Origin: Nitrospirota bacterium
Lineage (GTDB): Bacteria > Nitrospirota > Thermodesulfovibrionia > Thermodesulfovibrionales > UBA6898
DNA length: 62,381 nt
Direction: 5' to 3'
Assembly (NCBI GenBank): GCA_004321925.1
Contig: SCQH01000041.1
Coordinates: 1 to 62,381 of the forward strand
Positions 19,138 through 27,450 of this stretch are shown in pieces (position 1 is the stretch's first letter; each line of letters opens with the position of its first letter). The translations under genes were made by a program, and so were the position numbers. The notes below the pieces were generated by a model. It was given only the letters and a program-made list of their open reading frames with translations, had not been told where the DNA came from and did not search any database.

Positions 19138-19800
19138 GAGGATCCTTTTTATCTTCTCAGAAAAGAGGTTCGGGGTCGTGGTTGCCTTGACCATATAGTC
19201 CTTGCATCCGAGACCGAGCAGTTTTTCTGCCTCTTCAGGAACGAACCTGGTGGTCAGGATAAGGGTAGGGACCGACTTGAGGTCCTCTTTTGACTGCATA
19301 TACTGCAGTATCTTATAAACGCTGATGCCTTCCGTCTGCATGTCGATGATGACGATCATCGGCTTGGTAAGCTGGAGCGCCTTGATAGCCTCAGAGCCGT
19401 TTTCGGCCTCGATGACGCTGAAACCGTCATGCGTCAGCCGGTATTTATAGACTGCGCGAGTCTGCGTGCTGCTGTCTATGAGGACCGCTATCTTGAGGTT
19501 CGGTTCGCAGGTGCCTTTTCCGCTTATGAACCGTTTCAGGTTGATCCTGTCCTCGGCCGAAAGATTGATGAACTTTACGCCGAACCCGAACCCCTGCTCG
19601 ATATGCCGCACCGTTCCCTTGACCGTCATTTTCCTGCAGTCGAGGTCGAATTCAAGGTTGATGATCTCCTTGGACTTGAACACATCCTCGGTCTGGACAT
19701 ACATACCCTCTTCATTGATATCAAAACAGTTGGCTTTAACGCTGCCATTGATGGTCACCGGCAGTTGTGTGAGAACTCTTTGTTTGACCCTGTCTTCCAT
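19129..19800 (-). CDS. PilZ domain-response regulator receiver fusion
   Basis: This is a 223-residue protein. Residues 1 to about 92 are a PilZ domain with the c-di-GMP-binding RxxxR (R4/R8) and a D-x-N/S-x-x-G-like FDINEEGMY. Residues about 100-222 are a receiver domain with the acidic IAVLID, a phospho-acceptor in VIIDMQ and the lysine in MVKATT. It probably couples c-di-GMP level and phosphorylation to a downstream process. No Shine-Dalgarno precedes the ATG, and a promoter -10 lies exactly 6 nt upstream, so the transcript is predicted to be leaderless. The HD-GYP protein at 50.2 kb could supply c-di-GMP turnover, but no direct link is visible. Confidence 0.87.
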   Translation of the reverse strand: MEDRVKQRVLTQLPVTINGSVKANCFDINEEGMYVQTEDVFKSKEIINLEFDLDCRKMTVKGTVRHIEQGFGFGVKFINLSAEDRINLKRFISGKGTCEPNLKIAVLIDSSTQTRAVYKYRLTHDGFSVIEAENGSEAIKALQLTKPMIVIIDMQTEGISVYKILQYMQSKEDLKSVPTLILTTRFVPEEAEKLLGLGCKDYMVKATTTPNLFSEKIKRILKK

Positions 19801-19806
19801 AAGTAC

Positions 19807-19835
19807 AGTATACCCCGATATAAGAGATTTTATAA
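19807..19835 (-). promoter_or_regulatory. Promoter of the PilZ-REC gene, predicted leaderless
   Basis: Minus-strand TTATAA (19835-19830), a 17-nt spacer and TATACT (19812-19807). Only GTACTT separates the -10 from the ATG, which puts the expected start of transcription at the start codon. Confidence 0.6.
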
Positions 19836-19943
19836 CTAAAAAAAATATTACTGATCAAGAAGGCTGTGATACCGCCTGCTGCTGATAATTATGAAATAAA
19901 ATAATGCCAAATGCAAGCAAAAATAATCCATGATTTTAGCCGG

Positions 19944-20537
19944 TTACGACAGAAAGATGCCAAAGGTCTTAAGGTCTTCCGTCAGGGAGCACAGGGGGAG
20001 GCCGATGACATTGAAATAATCGCCGGATATCTTTTTTATGAAGAGGGAACCCCGCCCCTGTATGGCATATGCCCCGGCCTTGTCCAGTGGCTCCCCGGTG
20101 GCCACATAGGAGTCTATCTCCCTGCGGGTGAGCTCTCTGAAATAGACCTTTGTCGAGACTGCCCGGGTCACGCGGCGGCCATCTGAGGAATCGAGTATCG
20201 TATAGCCGGTTATCACCGTATGCACCCGGCCGCTGAGCAGGGTGAGCATCCTGGCGGCCTCCCTGGGTGTATGGGGCTTGCCGAGGATGGACCGATTGAA
20301 CAGGATGAAGGTATCTGCCGCAATAACGAGTGCATTCTTATATCCCCCGGCAACTGCTGCGGCCTTCTCACAGGAAAGAAATTTTGCGAGCCTCTGAGGA
20401 GGCAGGGGCAGGGTCATGTCCTCCTCGTAATCGCTCAGGGCCACCCGGAATTTCAGACCGGTCAGGCCGAGCAGCTCCCTCCGGCGCGGCGACCCCGATG
20501 CCAGGATGATCTTTCTTGCCTGGACCGATTCAGACAT
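19944..20537 (-). CDS. maf: Maf-family nucleoside triphosphate pyrophosphatase
   Basis: The ATG at 20537 gives a 197-residue protein starting MSESVQARKIILASGSPRRR, the hallmark Maf N-terminus. Other motifs are AADTFILFNRSILGKP and GRVHTVITGY. Maf proteins hydrolyse non-canonical or canonical NTPs (dTTP/UTP or m7GTP) and are linked to septum control. The longer form from 20606 would run far into the upstream flavoprotein gene, so it is rejected. The chosen start overlaps the end of that gene by 8 nt, consistent with an operon. Confidence 0.9.
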   Translation of the reverse strand: MSESVQARKIILASGSPRRRELLGLTGLKFRVALSDYEEDMTLPLPPQRLAKFLSCEKAAAVAGGYKNALVIAADTFILFNRSILGKPHTPREAARMLTLLSGRVHTVITGYTILDSSDGRRVTRAVSTKVYFRELTRREIDSYVATGEPLDKAGAYAIQGRGSLFIKKISGDYFNVIGLPLCSLTEDLKTFGIFLS

Positions 20538-21696
20538 GCAGCCCCGCAACATATCCGGAAGACCAGGCCCACTGGAGGTTAAACCCTCCGAGGTGGCCGG
20601 TGACATCGATCACCTCGCCGGCAAAGAAGAGCCCCGGAACCTTCTTGGCCTCCATGGTCTTGGAGGAGAGCTCATGCGTGTCTATTCCGCCGAGGGTGAC
20701 TTCTGCCTTTTGATAACCTTCTGTATCTTTTGGTTCCAGCCGCCACGTATGGACCCTTTCTGAAAGAACCTGCAGTTCTTTATTAGAAAGCTGACTCAGG
20801 GTTTTTGAGGCCTCCACAGGTTCAAGCAGGGTGCGGACAAAACGCCGGGGAAGGAAGTTCGCAAGGGCGTTGGCCACGGTCATCGTCGAAGGCCTTTTTG
20901 AGATGATATATTCCCTGAGATCCGTCCCGGGGAGGAGATCGATAACGATGCTCTCACCTTTATTCCAGTAGAGGGAGCTTTGAAGGACTGCCGGCCCGCT
21001 TATCCCCCGGTGGGTGAAGAGAATGCTCCCGGTAAAGGAGCGCTTCCCGCAGAAGAGCGTTGCGTTGAGAGAAAGACCGGAAAGCTGACCGAATACCATA
21101 AGGTCAGCCTGCCTGAACTCAAAGGGTACGAGTCCCGGCCGCAGAGGGATCACGCCGATGCCGAATTTCTTAGCAATGGCATACCCGAGGCCGGTCGCCC
21201 CCAGCGTGGGGTAGGAAAGCCCTCCGGTCGCTACCACCAGCGAATCAGCGGTAAATCTGCCCCTGTCGGTCAGCACATCAAAACCATGCTTCCTGTCGAC
21301 TGACAGGATATGGGCAGGCAAGAGGATCTCGGCGCCGGCCTCGGTGCATTCCTGCTGCAGCATCCCGATGATCTCCTCAGAGCTTTTCTCACAGAAGAGC
21401 TGTCCGTCCTCCTTTTCGCGGTAACGGATCCGGTGCTGTTCTACCAGGGCGATGAAGTCCGACGGTCCGAACTGCGACAGGGCTGATCTGCTGAAATGGA
21501 CATTCTCTGAACGGTAGTTCTCAGGCCCTGCGTGGAGGTTGGTAAAATTGCACCTGCCGCCGCCGGAGACCCTGATCTTGCCGGCGCATCTCTTCATATG
21601 CTCAAGTACCAGCACAGCGCGCTTCCGCCTGGCTGCAACGGCTGCGCAGACAAGGCCTGAAGCTCCCGCACCTATGATAATAACGTCCTTTTTCAT
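20530..21696 (-). CDS. FAD-dependent oxidoreductase, HI0933/YhiN family
   Basis: This 388-residue flavoprotein has the dinucleotide-binding VIIGAGASGLVCAAVAARR at the N-terminus, then KIRVSGGGRCNFTN, which is specific to the HI0933-like family, followed by VVATGGLSYPTLGATG. It ends with the flavin-contact segment LFFAGEVIDVTGHLGGFNLQ. The family is widespread and its substrate is uncertain ('aminoacetone oxidase family'). It is the first gene of a two-gene minus-strand unit with maf. A palindromic repeat lies just upstream, at 21734-21831. Confidence 0.92.
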   Translation of the reverse strand: MKKDVIIIGAGASGLVCAAVAARRKRAVLVLEHMKRCAGKIRVSGGGRCNFTNLHAGPENYRSENVHFSRSALSQFGPSDFIALVEQHRIRYREKEDGQLFCEKSSEEIIGMLQQECTEAGAEILLPAHILSVDRKHGFDVLTDRGRFTADSLVVATGGLSYPTLGATGLGYAIAKKFGIGVIPLRPGLVPFEFRQADLMVFGQLSGLSLNATLFCGKRSFTGSILFTHRGISGPAVLQSSLYWNKGESIVIDLLPGTDLREYIISKRPSTMTVANALANFLPRRFVRTLLEPVEASKTLSQLSNKELQVLSERVHTWRLEPKDTEGYQKAEVTLGGIDTHELSSKTMEAKKVPGLFFAGEVIDVTGHLGGFNLQWAWSSGYVAGLHV

Positions 21697-21733
21697 ATGA
21701 CAATGGGTACAAAGATGTGCTGATAATTATCAT

Positions 21734-21831
21734 AAAATCTCCCCTCACCCCTCTTTGCCAACCAACAGTAGGTGCTTAAGCAAGAGGGGGAAGATACCTC
21801 CCTTTGGCAAAGGGAGGCTGGGAGGGATTTT
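21734..21831. repeat. About 98-bp palindromic intergenic element (MITE/REP-like)
   Basis: The ends are imperfect 28-nt inverted repeats. The left end begins AAAATCTCCCCTCACCC and the right end finishes GGGAGGCTGGGAGGGATTTT. The middle contains CAACAGTAGGTGCTTAAGC and no ORF. It could fold into one long cruciform or RNA hairpin. The rest of the 21697-22045 gap holds only a short leader for the FKBP gene. Confidence 0.65.
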
Positions 21832-22045
21832 ACAATCAATGTCATTATTCTTATTTACTCCTTAACAACTTGCAGACGCAGGGTATGGTCAGGAAAATGG
21901 CTGACTTCATTATAATAGATAAACATCCTGATGAAAACAAGCCCGGAGTGCCCCGGTCTTGCTCTGTTTGCATTCTCGAATCGGCAGGGACTAAAATATC
22001 AATTGTCCGGTTAAGGAACCATTAATGTTACGAAAGGAGATAGGT

Positions 22046-22756
22046 ATGAAAAGGATCATTGTTGCAGCCGTATGTGTCATGGCAATGGCAGGCACTGTCT
22101 TAGCAGAGGAGCAGGCAGCCCTCAAGACCCAGAAGGATAAGGTCAGTTACATCATCGGGATGGATATCGGGAATAATTTCAAAAAGCAGGGCATCGAGAT
22201 CGATGCGGATATGCTGATGAAGGGGCTGAAGGATGTCCTGGCAGGCTCAAAGCCGCTAATCGCCGAAAAAGAGGCTGTCGATACCATGACCGCCTTTAAG
22301 CAGGAGTATATGGCAAAGCAGGCCGAGACAGCAAGGGTTCAGAGTGAGAAGAACAAGAAAGATGGCGAGGCCTTCCTGTCGGAGAACAAGAAGAAAGAGG
22401 GTGTGAAGACCCTACCGAGCGGCCTTCAGTACAAGGTCATTACCGAAGGGGCAGGCAAGACGCCGAAGGCCGCTGATACCGTGACGGTCAACTATCGCGG
22501 CACGCTGGTGGACGGCACCGAATTTGACAGCTCATACAAACGGGGCCAGCCGGCATCCTTCCCGGTGAAGGGTGTGATCCCGGGATGGGTCGAGGCCCTG
22601 CAGTTGATGAAGGAAGGCGACAAGTGGCAGCTCTACATACCTGCCAATCTCGCTTACGGCGACAAGAACGCCGGGTTGATCGGCCCCAACGCAACGCTGA
22701 TATTCGATGTAGAACTTATTACCGTGAAGGAAACTGCTGCAGCACCGGCAAAATAG
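22046..22756 (+). CDS. FKBP-type peptidyl-prolyl cis-trans isomerase, exported (Mip/FkpA-like)
   Basis: The start is ATG 22046, 8 nt after AAAGGAG, giving 236 residues; an upstream ATG at 22025 lacks that site. Residues 1 to about 20 are a signal peptide ending VLA-EE. Residues about 25-115 are the helical FKBP_N dimerisation domain (KVSYIIGMDIGNNFKKQ). Residues about 130-230 are the FKBP domain, with VTVNYRGTLVDGTEFDSS, VIPGWVEALQLM and IPANLAYG. It probably folds periplasmic or outer-membrane proteins. A terminator follows. Confidence 0.93.
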   Translation: MKRIIVAAVCVMAMAGTVLAEEQAALKTQKDKVSYIIGMDIGNNFKKQGIEIDADMLMKGLKDVLAGSKPLIAEKEAVDTMTAFKQEYMAKQAETARVQSEKNKKDGEAFLSENKKKEGVKTLPSGLQYKVITEGAGKTPKAADTVTVNYRGTLVDGTEFDSSYKRGQPASFPVKGVIPGWVEALQLMKEGDKWQLYIPANLAYGDKNAGLIGPNATLIFDVELITVKETAAAPAK

Positions 22757-22778
22757 AGAGGCTGCCGGCGTATTATTC

Positions 22779-22819
22779 AGCCCAGGCCGGTCTTCAGAGG
22801 CGGGCCTGGGCTTTTTATT
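22779..22819 (+). terminator. Rho-independent terminator after the FKBP gene
   Basis: AGCCCAGGCC (22779-22788) pairs with GGCCTGGGCT (22803-22812) around a 14-nt loop, followed by TTTTATT. Confidence 0.78.
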
Positions 22820-22874
22820 CCCGTAACCCCGGATCGTAAGAACAAATATCAGATCCAGGCTCTAACTTCTGCTG

Positions 22875-23639
22875 TTATTTCTTCTGCTGTTCTTTCTGCG
22901 CTTCTTTCTTGTAGATTGCATTCTCGACGATGATATCATACTTGTAGCCGGAGCCAAAATCCTTATCCTTAAAGAAGGTCCCGGTCATGGTCACCATATC
23001 GCCGACAACAGGAATCGGCTCGGCAGTGGAGGTTGTCACCAGATTATGCGTGCCCTTCTTTGCGTCTCCGGTCCCGTCCTGGATATGTACCCAGGTCCTC
23101 TGCATGATGCCCGGGGAGACCTTGACGACCTTTCCCTTTACGGTGACGTTCTTGTGCTGAAGGGTGGCCTTGTTCTTGAAGAGGTCTTCGACCGTATATG
23201 CATTAGCCGCCTCAGCCTTTTCGACCTTTATCTTCTCTTTCGTCTTGACCGCCTTGTCCTTGCTCCCCGTGGGTTTGGCCTCAGCTGCGGCTCCGCCCGG
23301 TGTCACAAGGCCGTCGCTGAAGACGATCCTGTCGAACTTGCGTTTAAGCGTCTTGCTCTCGAAATCCTCCATAACGGCGCCCGGCTTGAAGGAAACAACC
23401 TGCCCCTTGGTGATCTTTGCCTCGGTGACGGCAACCCAGATCTTCTCCTTCCCGCTTTCGAGCTGCACATAGGTGTACCCGCCGCTGTTCATCGTCTGGA
23501 CAACCTTCCCGGTGATGGCGGCCGGTGCCTGGGGCTGGGCCGCAGACTTTGACGGCGCTGCTTTCTTCGGTGCAGCGAAAGAGATTCCGGCTGTTGTCAG
23601 GCAGAGAGACACCAGCAAACATACAATAAACCTTTTCAT
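22875..23639 (-). CDS. Exported protein with two OB-fold-like domains (NrfJ-like N-terminal half)
   Basis: This 254-residue protein has a signal peptide ending SFA-AP. An Ala/Pro/Lys-rich linker precedes a first domain (about 43-110: GKVVQTMNSGGYTYVQLESG, IWVAV), similar to the small NrfJ-type periplasmic OB domains. After another Lys-rich linker a second domain (about 150-245) reads KNVTVKGKVVKVS, WVHIQDGTG and GDMVTMTGT, a classic OB pattern. OB domains bind oligonucleotides, metals or proteins; here the role is unknown. It converges on the FKBP gene. Confidence 0.7.
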   Translation of the reverse strand: MKRFIVCLLVSLCLTTAGISFAAPKKAAPSKSAAQPQAPAAITGKVVQTMNSGGYTYVQLESGKEKIWVAVTEAKITKGQVVSFKPGAVMEDFESKTLKRKFDRIVFSDGLVTPGGAAAEAKPTGSKDKAVKTKEKIKVEKAEAANAYTVEDLFKNKATLQHKNVTVKGKVVKVSPGIMQRTWVHIQDGTGDAKKGTHNLVTTSTAEPIPVVGDMVTMTGTFFKDKDFGSGYKYDIIVENAIYKKEAQKEQQKK

Positions 23640-23739
23640 GAATTAAGCTCCTTAAAGTTATTAACTGCCCATACGAGTCAGTATTACATGAGTTTATTAT
23701 AAAAGATTCAGGATGATTTCCACTATTTTTTCGGCAGGC

Positions 23740-23758
23740 TTGCACTATAATAGTGCAA
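23740..23758 (+). promoter_or_regulatory. Palindrome covering the -10 box and start codon of the RNA methyltransferase gene
   Basis: TTGCACTATAATAGTGCAA is a perfect 9+1+9 inverted repeat. It contains TATAAT (23746-23751), and its last A is the A of the ATG at 23758. The -10 lies 6 nt from the ATG and no Shine-Dalgarno is present. It may be an operator on a leaderless promoter. The -35 region is poor. Confidence 0.5.
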
Positions 23759-24912
23759 TGAAAAAAGATACCATAGTCATAACCTGCGCCAAAGGGATCG
23801 CGCCTTTCCTGAAAGAGGAGGTCCTCGGGCTGCAATTGCCGGTAAAGTCAGAATCCGTCGCCGGTATCATTACCGAGGGTGATATGCATGATGCGATGCG
23901 CCTGAACCTGCATATCCGGACCGGCCACAGGGTCCTGCTGCTGTTGAGGGAATTCAGGGCAGACGGGCCTGACGACCTATACCGCGAAACGGCCCAGATC
24001 AGATGGGAAGAGTATATCGCAGCAGACGGATATATTTGTGTTACCTCAAGCGTCGACAACGCAAGCATACGCGATTCGCGGTTCGCCAATGTGAAGGCTA
24101 AGGATGCGATCGTCGACCGGTTTGTCCGCACGAGCGGCAGGAGGCCTGACTCCGGACCTGAGAAGAACAGGACCGTGGTCTATGTTTATTGGAAGGACTC
24201 CTACTGTTCGGTCTACCTCGATACCTCGGGTGAACCGCTCTCGCGTCGCGGCTACCGGAAGCTTCCCTTCAGGGCCCCGATGCAGGAGACCCTCGCGGCT
24301 GCCGTTGTCATGGCGACCGGCTGGGATGGAACCATTCCCTTTGTCAATCCCATGTGCGGAAGCGGGACCCTCGCCCTTGAGGCTGCGCTGCTTGCACTCA
24401 GGCGACCGCCCGGCCTGCTCAGACTCAACTTCGGGTTCATGCATATTAAGGGGTATGACCGGCAGGCATGGGAAGAGATCAGGACCGAGGCAAAAAAGGG
24501 GATTCTCAAGGGGATCCCCGGAAAAATAATAGCCACGGACAGAGACCCCCAGGCCCTTGATGCTGCGCGCAGAAATGCCGCGACAGCCGGGGTGGATCAT
24601 CTGATAGATTTCAGCCAGTCTGCCTTTGAAGACACGCCGGTGCCGGCCGGAAACGGCGTCGTGCTCCTGAACCCTGAATACGGGGAGAGGATGGGTGACG
24701 CTGATGCCCTTGCTGTGGTATATAAAGGCATCGGCGATTTCTTTAAAAAGAGATGCCTGGGATACCGGGGGTATATCTTCACCGGCAACCTCACCCTTGC
24801 CAAGAAGGTGGGGCTGAGGGCAAAAAAGAAAACGGTATTCTTTAACGGCGACATTGAGTGCCGCCTTCTGGAATATGAGCTGTATGAAGGCAGCAGGGAT
24901 AAAAAGGCGTAG
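23758..24912 (+). CDS. THUMP-type class I SAM-dependent rRNA methyltransferase (RlmL/YpsC-like)
   Basis: This 384-residue protein starts at ATG 23758. The N-terminal half (about 1-165) is THUMP/ferredoxin-like. The C-terminal half is a Rossmann methyltransferase with GYRKLPFRAPMQETLAAA, the SAM loop NPMCGSGTLALEAA, IATDRDPQALDAARRNA, and a motif IV reading LLNPEYGERMG. In RlmL-type guanine-N2 methyltransferases motif IV is NPPYGER, so the second Pro is Glu here. The position 6 nt after a -10 box suggests a leaderless mRNA. The likely product is a modified 23S rRNA guanine, inferred from the family. Confidence 0.85.
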   Translation: MKKDTIVITCAKGIAPFLKEEVLGLQLPVKSESVAGIITEGDMHDAMRLNLHIRTGHRVLLLLREFRADGPDDLYRETAQIRWEEYIAADGYICVTSSVDNASIRDSRFANVKAKDAIVDRFVRTSGRRPDSGPEKNRTVVYVYWKDSYCSVYLDTSGEPLSRRGYRKLPFRAPMQETLAAAVVMATGWDGTIPFVNPMCGSGTLALEAALLALRRPPGLLRLNFGFMHIKGYDRQAWEEIRTEAKKGILKGIPGKIIATDRDPQALDAARRNAATAGVDHLIDFSQSAFEDTPVPAGNGVVLLNPEYGERMGDADALAVVYKGIGDFFKKRCLGYRGYIFTGNLTLAKKVGLRAKKKTVFFNGDIECRLLEYELYEGSRDKKA

Positions 24913-24949
24913 TCTCCGAAGTAACATCACAAATAAGAAAGGTTCCGCC

Positions 24950-26785
24950 ATGGCGCATAGACAAAATATAAATAAGAGAATGAAAGACAGAGCGGTCTGG
25001 GACCTGACCTCGCTGTTCGCATCGGATACTGATCCCCGCATCGAGGGGAACCTCAAGCAGGTGGAGCAGGCCTGCTCACGTTTCATTGACCGATGGAAGG
25101 ACCGGAAAGACTACCTGATCGACCCGGCCGTGATGAAGAAGGCCCTCGACGAATACGCTCGGCTCAGAAAGGATTTCGGCAGTGATGGCGACGCCGGCTA
25201 TTATTTCTGGCTCAGGACCCAGCAGGACATGAACGATCCGCAGCTCAAGGCGCGCTTCAACACGATCGAGGATTTCAGCCGCCGGCTCGAAAACGACCTC
25301 CAGTTCTTCCATCTCCGCATAGCAAAGATCCCGCCGGCAAAGCAGAAGAGGTTCCTTGCTTACAAGGCGCTGAAGCCTTACCGCCACTATCTGTGGCGGA
25401 TCTTCGCCGAGGCCCGGTATCTCCTGACAGAACCCGAGGAAAAGATACTGAACCTCAAGTCCTCGACCTCATATTCAAACTGGGTGCGGATGACCACGGG
25501 CTTTCTTGCGAAGGAAGAGAGGCTGGTGCTCCTTGAAAACGGTAAAAAAGGCACAAAGACCCTGTCCGATATAGCGAGCCTGATGAACAGCAAGGACAGG
25601 AAGGTCCGGGACTCGGCAGCGGCCGCATTTAACAGTATCCTCGAAAGGCACCTGGATGTTGCCGAGGCAGAGATCAATTCCGTGCTGGCCAACAAGAAGG
25701 TCGATGATGAGCTCAGGAAGATGTCCCGGCCGGACCTCTCACGGCATATCAGCGACGATATCGACAGCGGGATCGTGGATGCCCTGATCGGGACAGTCTC
25801 CCGGAGGTATCATATCGCATCCGAGTACTACCGGTTAAAGGCCGGACTGATGAAGATGAAGCGGTTGAGATATCATGACCGGAATGTCGAATATGGAGAG
25901 ATCAATAAACGATATCCGTATCCTGCCGCCTCAGCGCTGGTCCATAAGGTGATGGCCGGTCTTGATCCCGCATTTGCCCGCATCTACAGCCAGTTTGTTC
26001 AAAACGGCCAGATCGATGTGCATGCGCGCAAAGGGAAGGGCAGCGGTGCCTTCTGCACGCATCATCTCCTCTCTCAGCCCACCTACATCCTTCTTAACCA
26101 TACGGATACGCTGCATGATGTCCTGACCATTGCGCATGAGGCCGGTCACGGCATCAATAACGAGCTTATCCGGGAGAGGCAGAACTCCCTGAACTTCGGG
26201 ACCCCGACGTCCACTGCAGAGGTGGCCAGCACGTTCATGGAGGATTTTGTCCTGCAGGAGATCCTGAAGGGCTCTGATGATGAGGTGCGGCTTGCGATCA
26301 TGATGATGAAGCTCAACGACGATGTGTCGACGATCTTCAGGCAGGTCGCCTGCTATCAGTTCGAGCAGGAGCTCCACACTGAATTCAGGGCAGCGGGCTA
26401 CCTGTCGAAGGACCAGATCAACAGCATGTTCCGGCGGCATATGGCGGCCTATATGGGCGATCATGTCGAGCAGTCCCCGGGGTCCGAGTACTGGTGGGTC
26501 TACTGGGGCCATATCCGCTATTTCTTTTATGTTTATTCATACGCCGGGGGTCTGCTGATCTCAAAGTCCCTGCAGAGGTCTGTCAAGGAGGACCCGTCCT
26601 TCATCGGCAAGGTCAGGGAGTTTCTGTCAGCCGGCCTCTCGGATTCTCCGAAGAACATCTTTGATAAACTGGGCATTGATATATCCGACAGCAGCTTCTG
26701 GGACAGGGGCATCGACGAGGTCGAGGCCCTGCTCAGGGAAACGACAGCTCTGGCAAAGAAGCTCGGGAAGCTCGGCCGGGGCTAA
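24950..26785 (+). CDS. M3 family oligoendopeptidase (PepF-like)
   Basis: With start ATG 24950 (AAGG 9-12 nt upstream) this is a 611-residue cytosolic zinc peptidase. It shows the PepF N-terminal WDLTSLF, a long helical body, and the catalytic HEAGH in TIAHEAGHGINNEL followed by STAEVASTFMEDF, which supplies the third zinc ligand. The family cleaves short peptides of about 5-20 residues. The longer reading frame from 24854 overlaps the methyltransferase gene and is unlikely. Its stop overlaps the convergent LOG gene by 4 nt. Confidence 0.93.
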   Translation: MAHRQNINKRMKDRAVWDLTSLFASDTDPRIEGNLKQVEQACSRFIDRWKDRKDYLIDPAVMKKALDEYARLRKDFGSDGDAGYYFWLRTQQDMNDPQLKARFNTIEDFSRRLENDLQFFHLRIAKIPPAKQKRFLAYKALKPYRHYLWRIFAEARYLLTEPEEKILNLKSSTSYSNWVRMTTGFLAKEERLVLLENGKKGTKTLSDIASLMNSKDRKVRDSAAAAFNSILERHLDVAEAEINSVLANKKVDDELRKMSRPDLSRHISDDIDSGIVDALIGTVSRRYHIASEYYRLKAGLMKMKRLRYHDRNVEYGEINKRYPYPAASALVHKVMAGLDPAFARIYSQFVQNGQIDVHARKGKGSGAFCTHHLLSQPTYILLNHTDTLHDVLTIAHEAGHGINNELIRERQNSLNFGTPTSTAEVASTFMEDFVLQEILKGSDDEVRLAIMMMKLNDDVSTIFRQVACYQFEQELHTEFRAAGYLSKDQINSMFRRHMAAYMGDHVEQSPGSEYWWVYWGHIRYFFYVYSYAGGLLISKSLQRSVKEDPSFIGKVREFLSAGLSDSPKNIFDKLGIDISDSSFWDRGIDEVEALLRETTALAKKLGKLGRG

Positions 26786-27450
26786 GGGGAATTTTTTTTC
26801 TGCGGCTTAATGGTTTCAATCAACCGGTAATGCTCCCTGACCAGGAAAAGCACCTCCTCCGGCGTGTCCACGATCGAGAAAAGGGCGAAGTCCTCATTCA
26901 GGATCGTCCCAAGCGGCACCAGGGATTTCTTCATCCAGTCTATCAGCCCCTGCCAGTAGTCTGACCCATACAGGATGATCGGGAAGGAATCGATCCTTTT
27001 GGTCTGAGCGAGCGTCAGGGCCTCGAACATCTCATCCATGGTGCCGAACCCGCCGGGGAAGATGATGAAGGCGAAGGCATATTTAATGAACATGAGCTTG
27101 CGGATGAAGAAATACCTGAAGTGCAGGCTTATGTTGTGATACTGGTTTGGGGTCTGCTCGGTCGGAAGGTCTATGTTAAGGCCGACCGAAGGTGCCCTGC
27201 CCAGCTTGGCACCTTTGTTGGCCCCTTCCATGACACCGGGCCCGCCGCCGGTGATCACGGCAAAACCTTCGTCAGCAAGCATCCGCGCAACGGTCTCGGC
27301 ATCCTTGTAGTACTTGTTCTCAGGGGAAAGGCGCGCTGATCCGAAGATGGAGACGGCCGGGCCGAGGCTGTTGAGGGTCTCAAACCCTTCGACAAGCTCG
27401 GACTGTATCCGAAATACCCGCCATGTTTCTGATGTCTTAAGGTCTTCCAT
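26782..27450 (-). CDS. LOG-family protein (TIGR00730 Rossmann fold)
   Basis: Starting at ATG 27450 this is a 222-residue protein with GGGPGVMEGANKGA and the signature PGGFGTMDEMFE. LOG proteins hydrolyse cytokinin nucleotides or other nucleoside 5'-monophosphates (phosphoribohydrolase). A longer frame to 27528 would extend 78 nt into the neighbouring gene, so the internal ATG is preferred; it still overlaps that gene by 14 nt. It is the last gene of the three-gene minus-strand unit with the P-loop DRTGG protein and the ADP-forming synthetase. Confidence 0.9.
   Translation of the reverse strand: MEDLKTSETWRVFRIQSELVEGFETLNSLGPAVSIFGSARLSPENKYYKDAETVARMLADEGFAVITGGGPGVMEGANKGAKLGRAPSVGLNIDLPTEQTPNQYHNISLHFRYFFIRKLMFIKYAFAFIIFPGGFGTMDEMFEALTLAQTKRIDSFPIILYGSDYWQGLIDWMKKSLVPLGTILNEDFALFSIVDTPEEVLFLVREHYRLIETIKPQKKNSP

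Noticed and set aside
21804-22025. Open 73-codon frame before the FKBP gene
   Set aside because: It begins inside the palindromic repeat, has no ribosome site and no recognisable motif.
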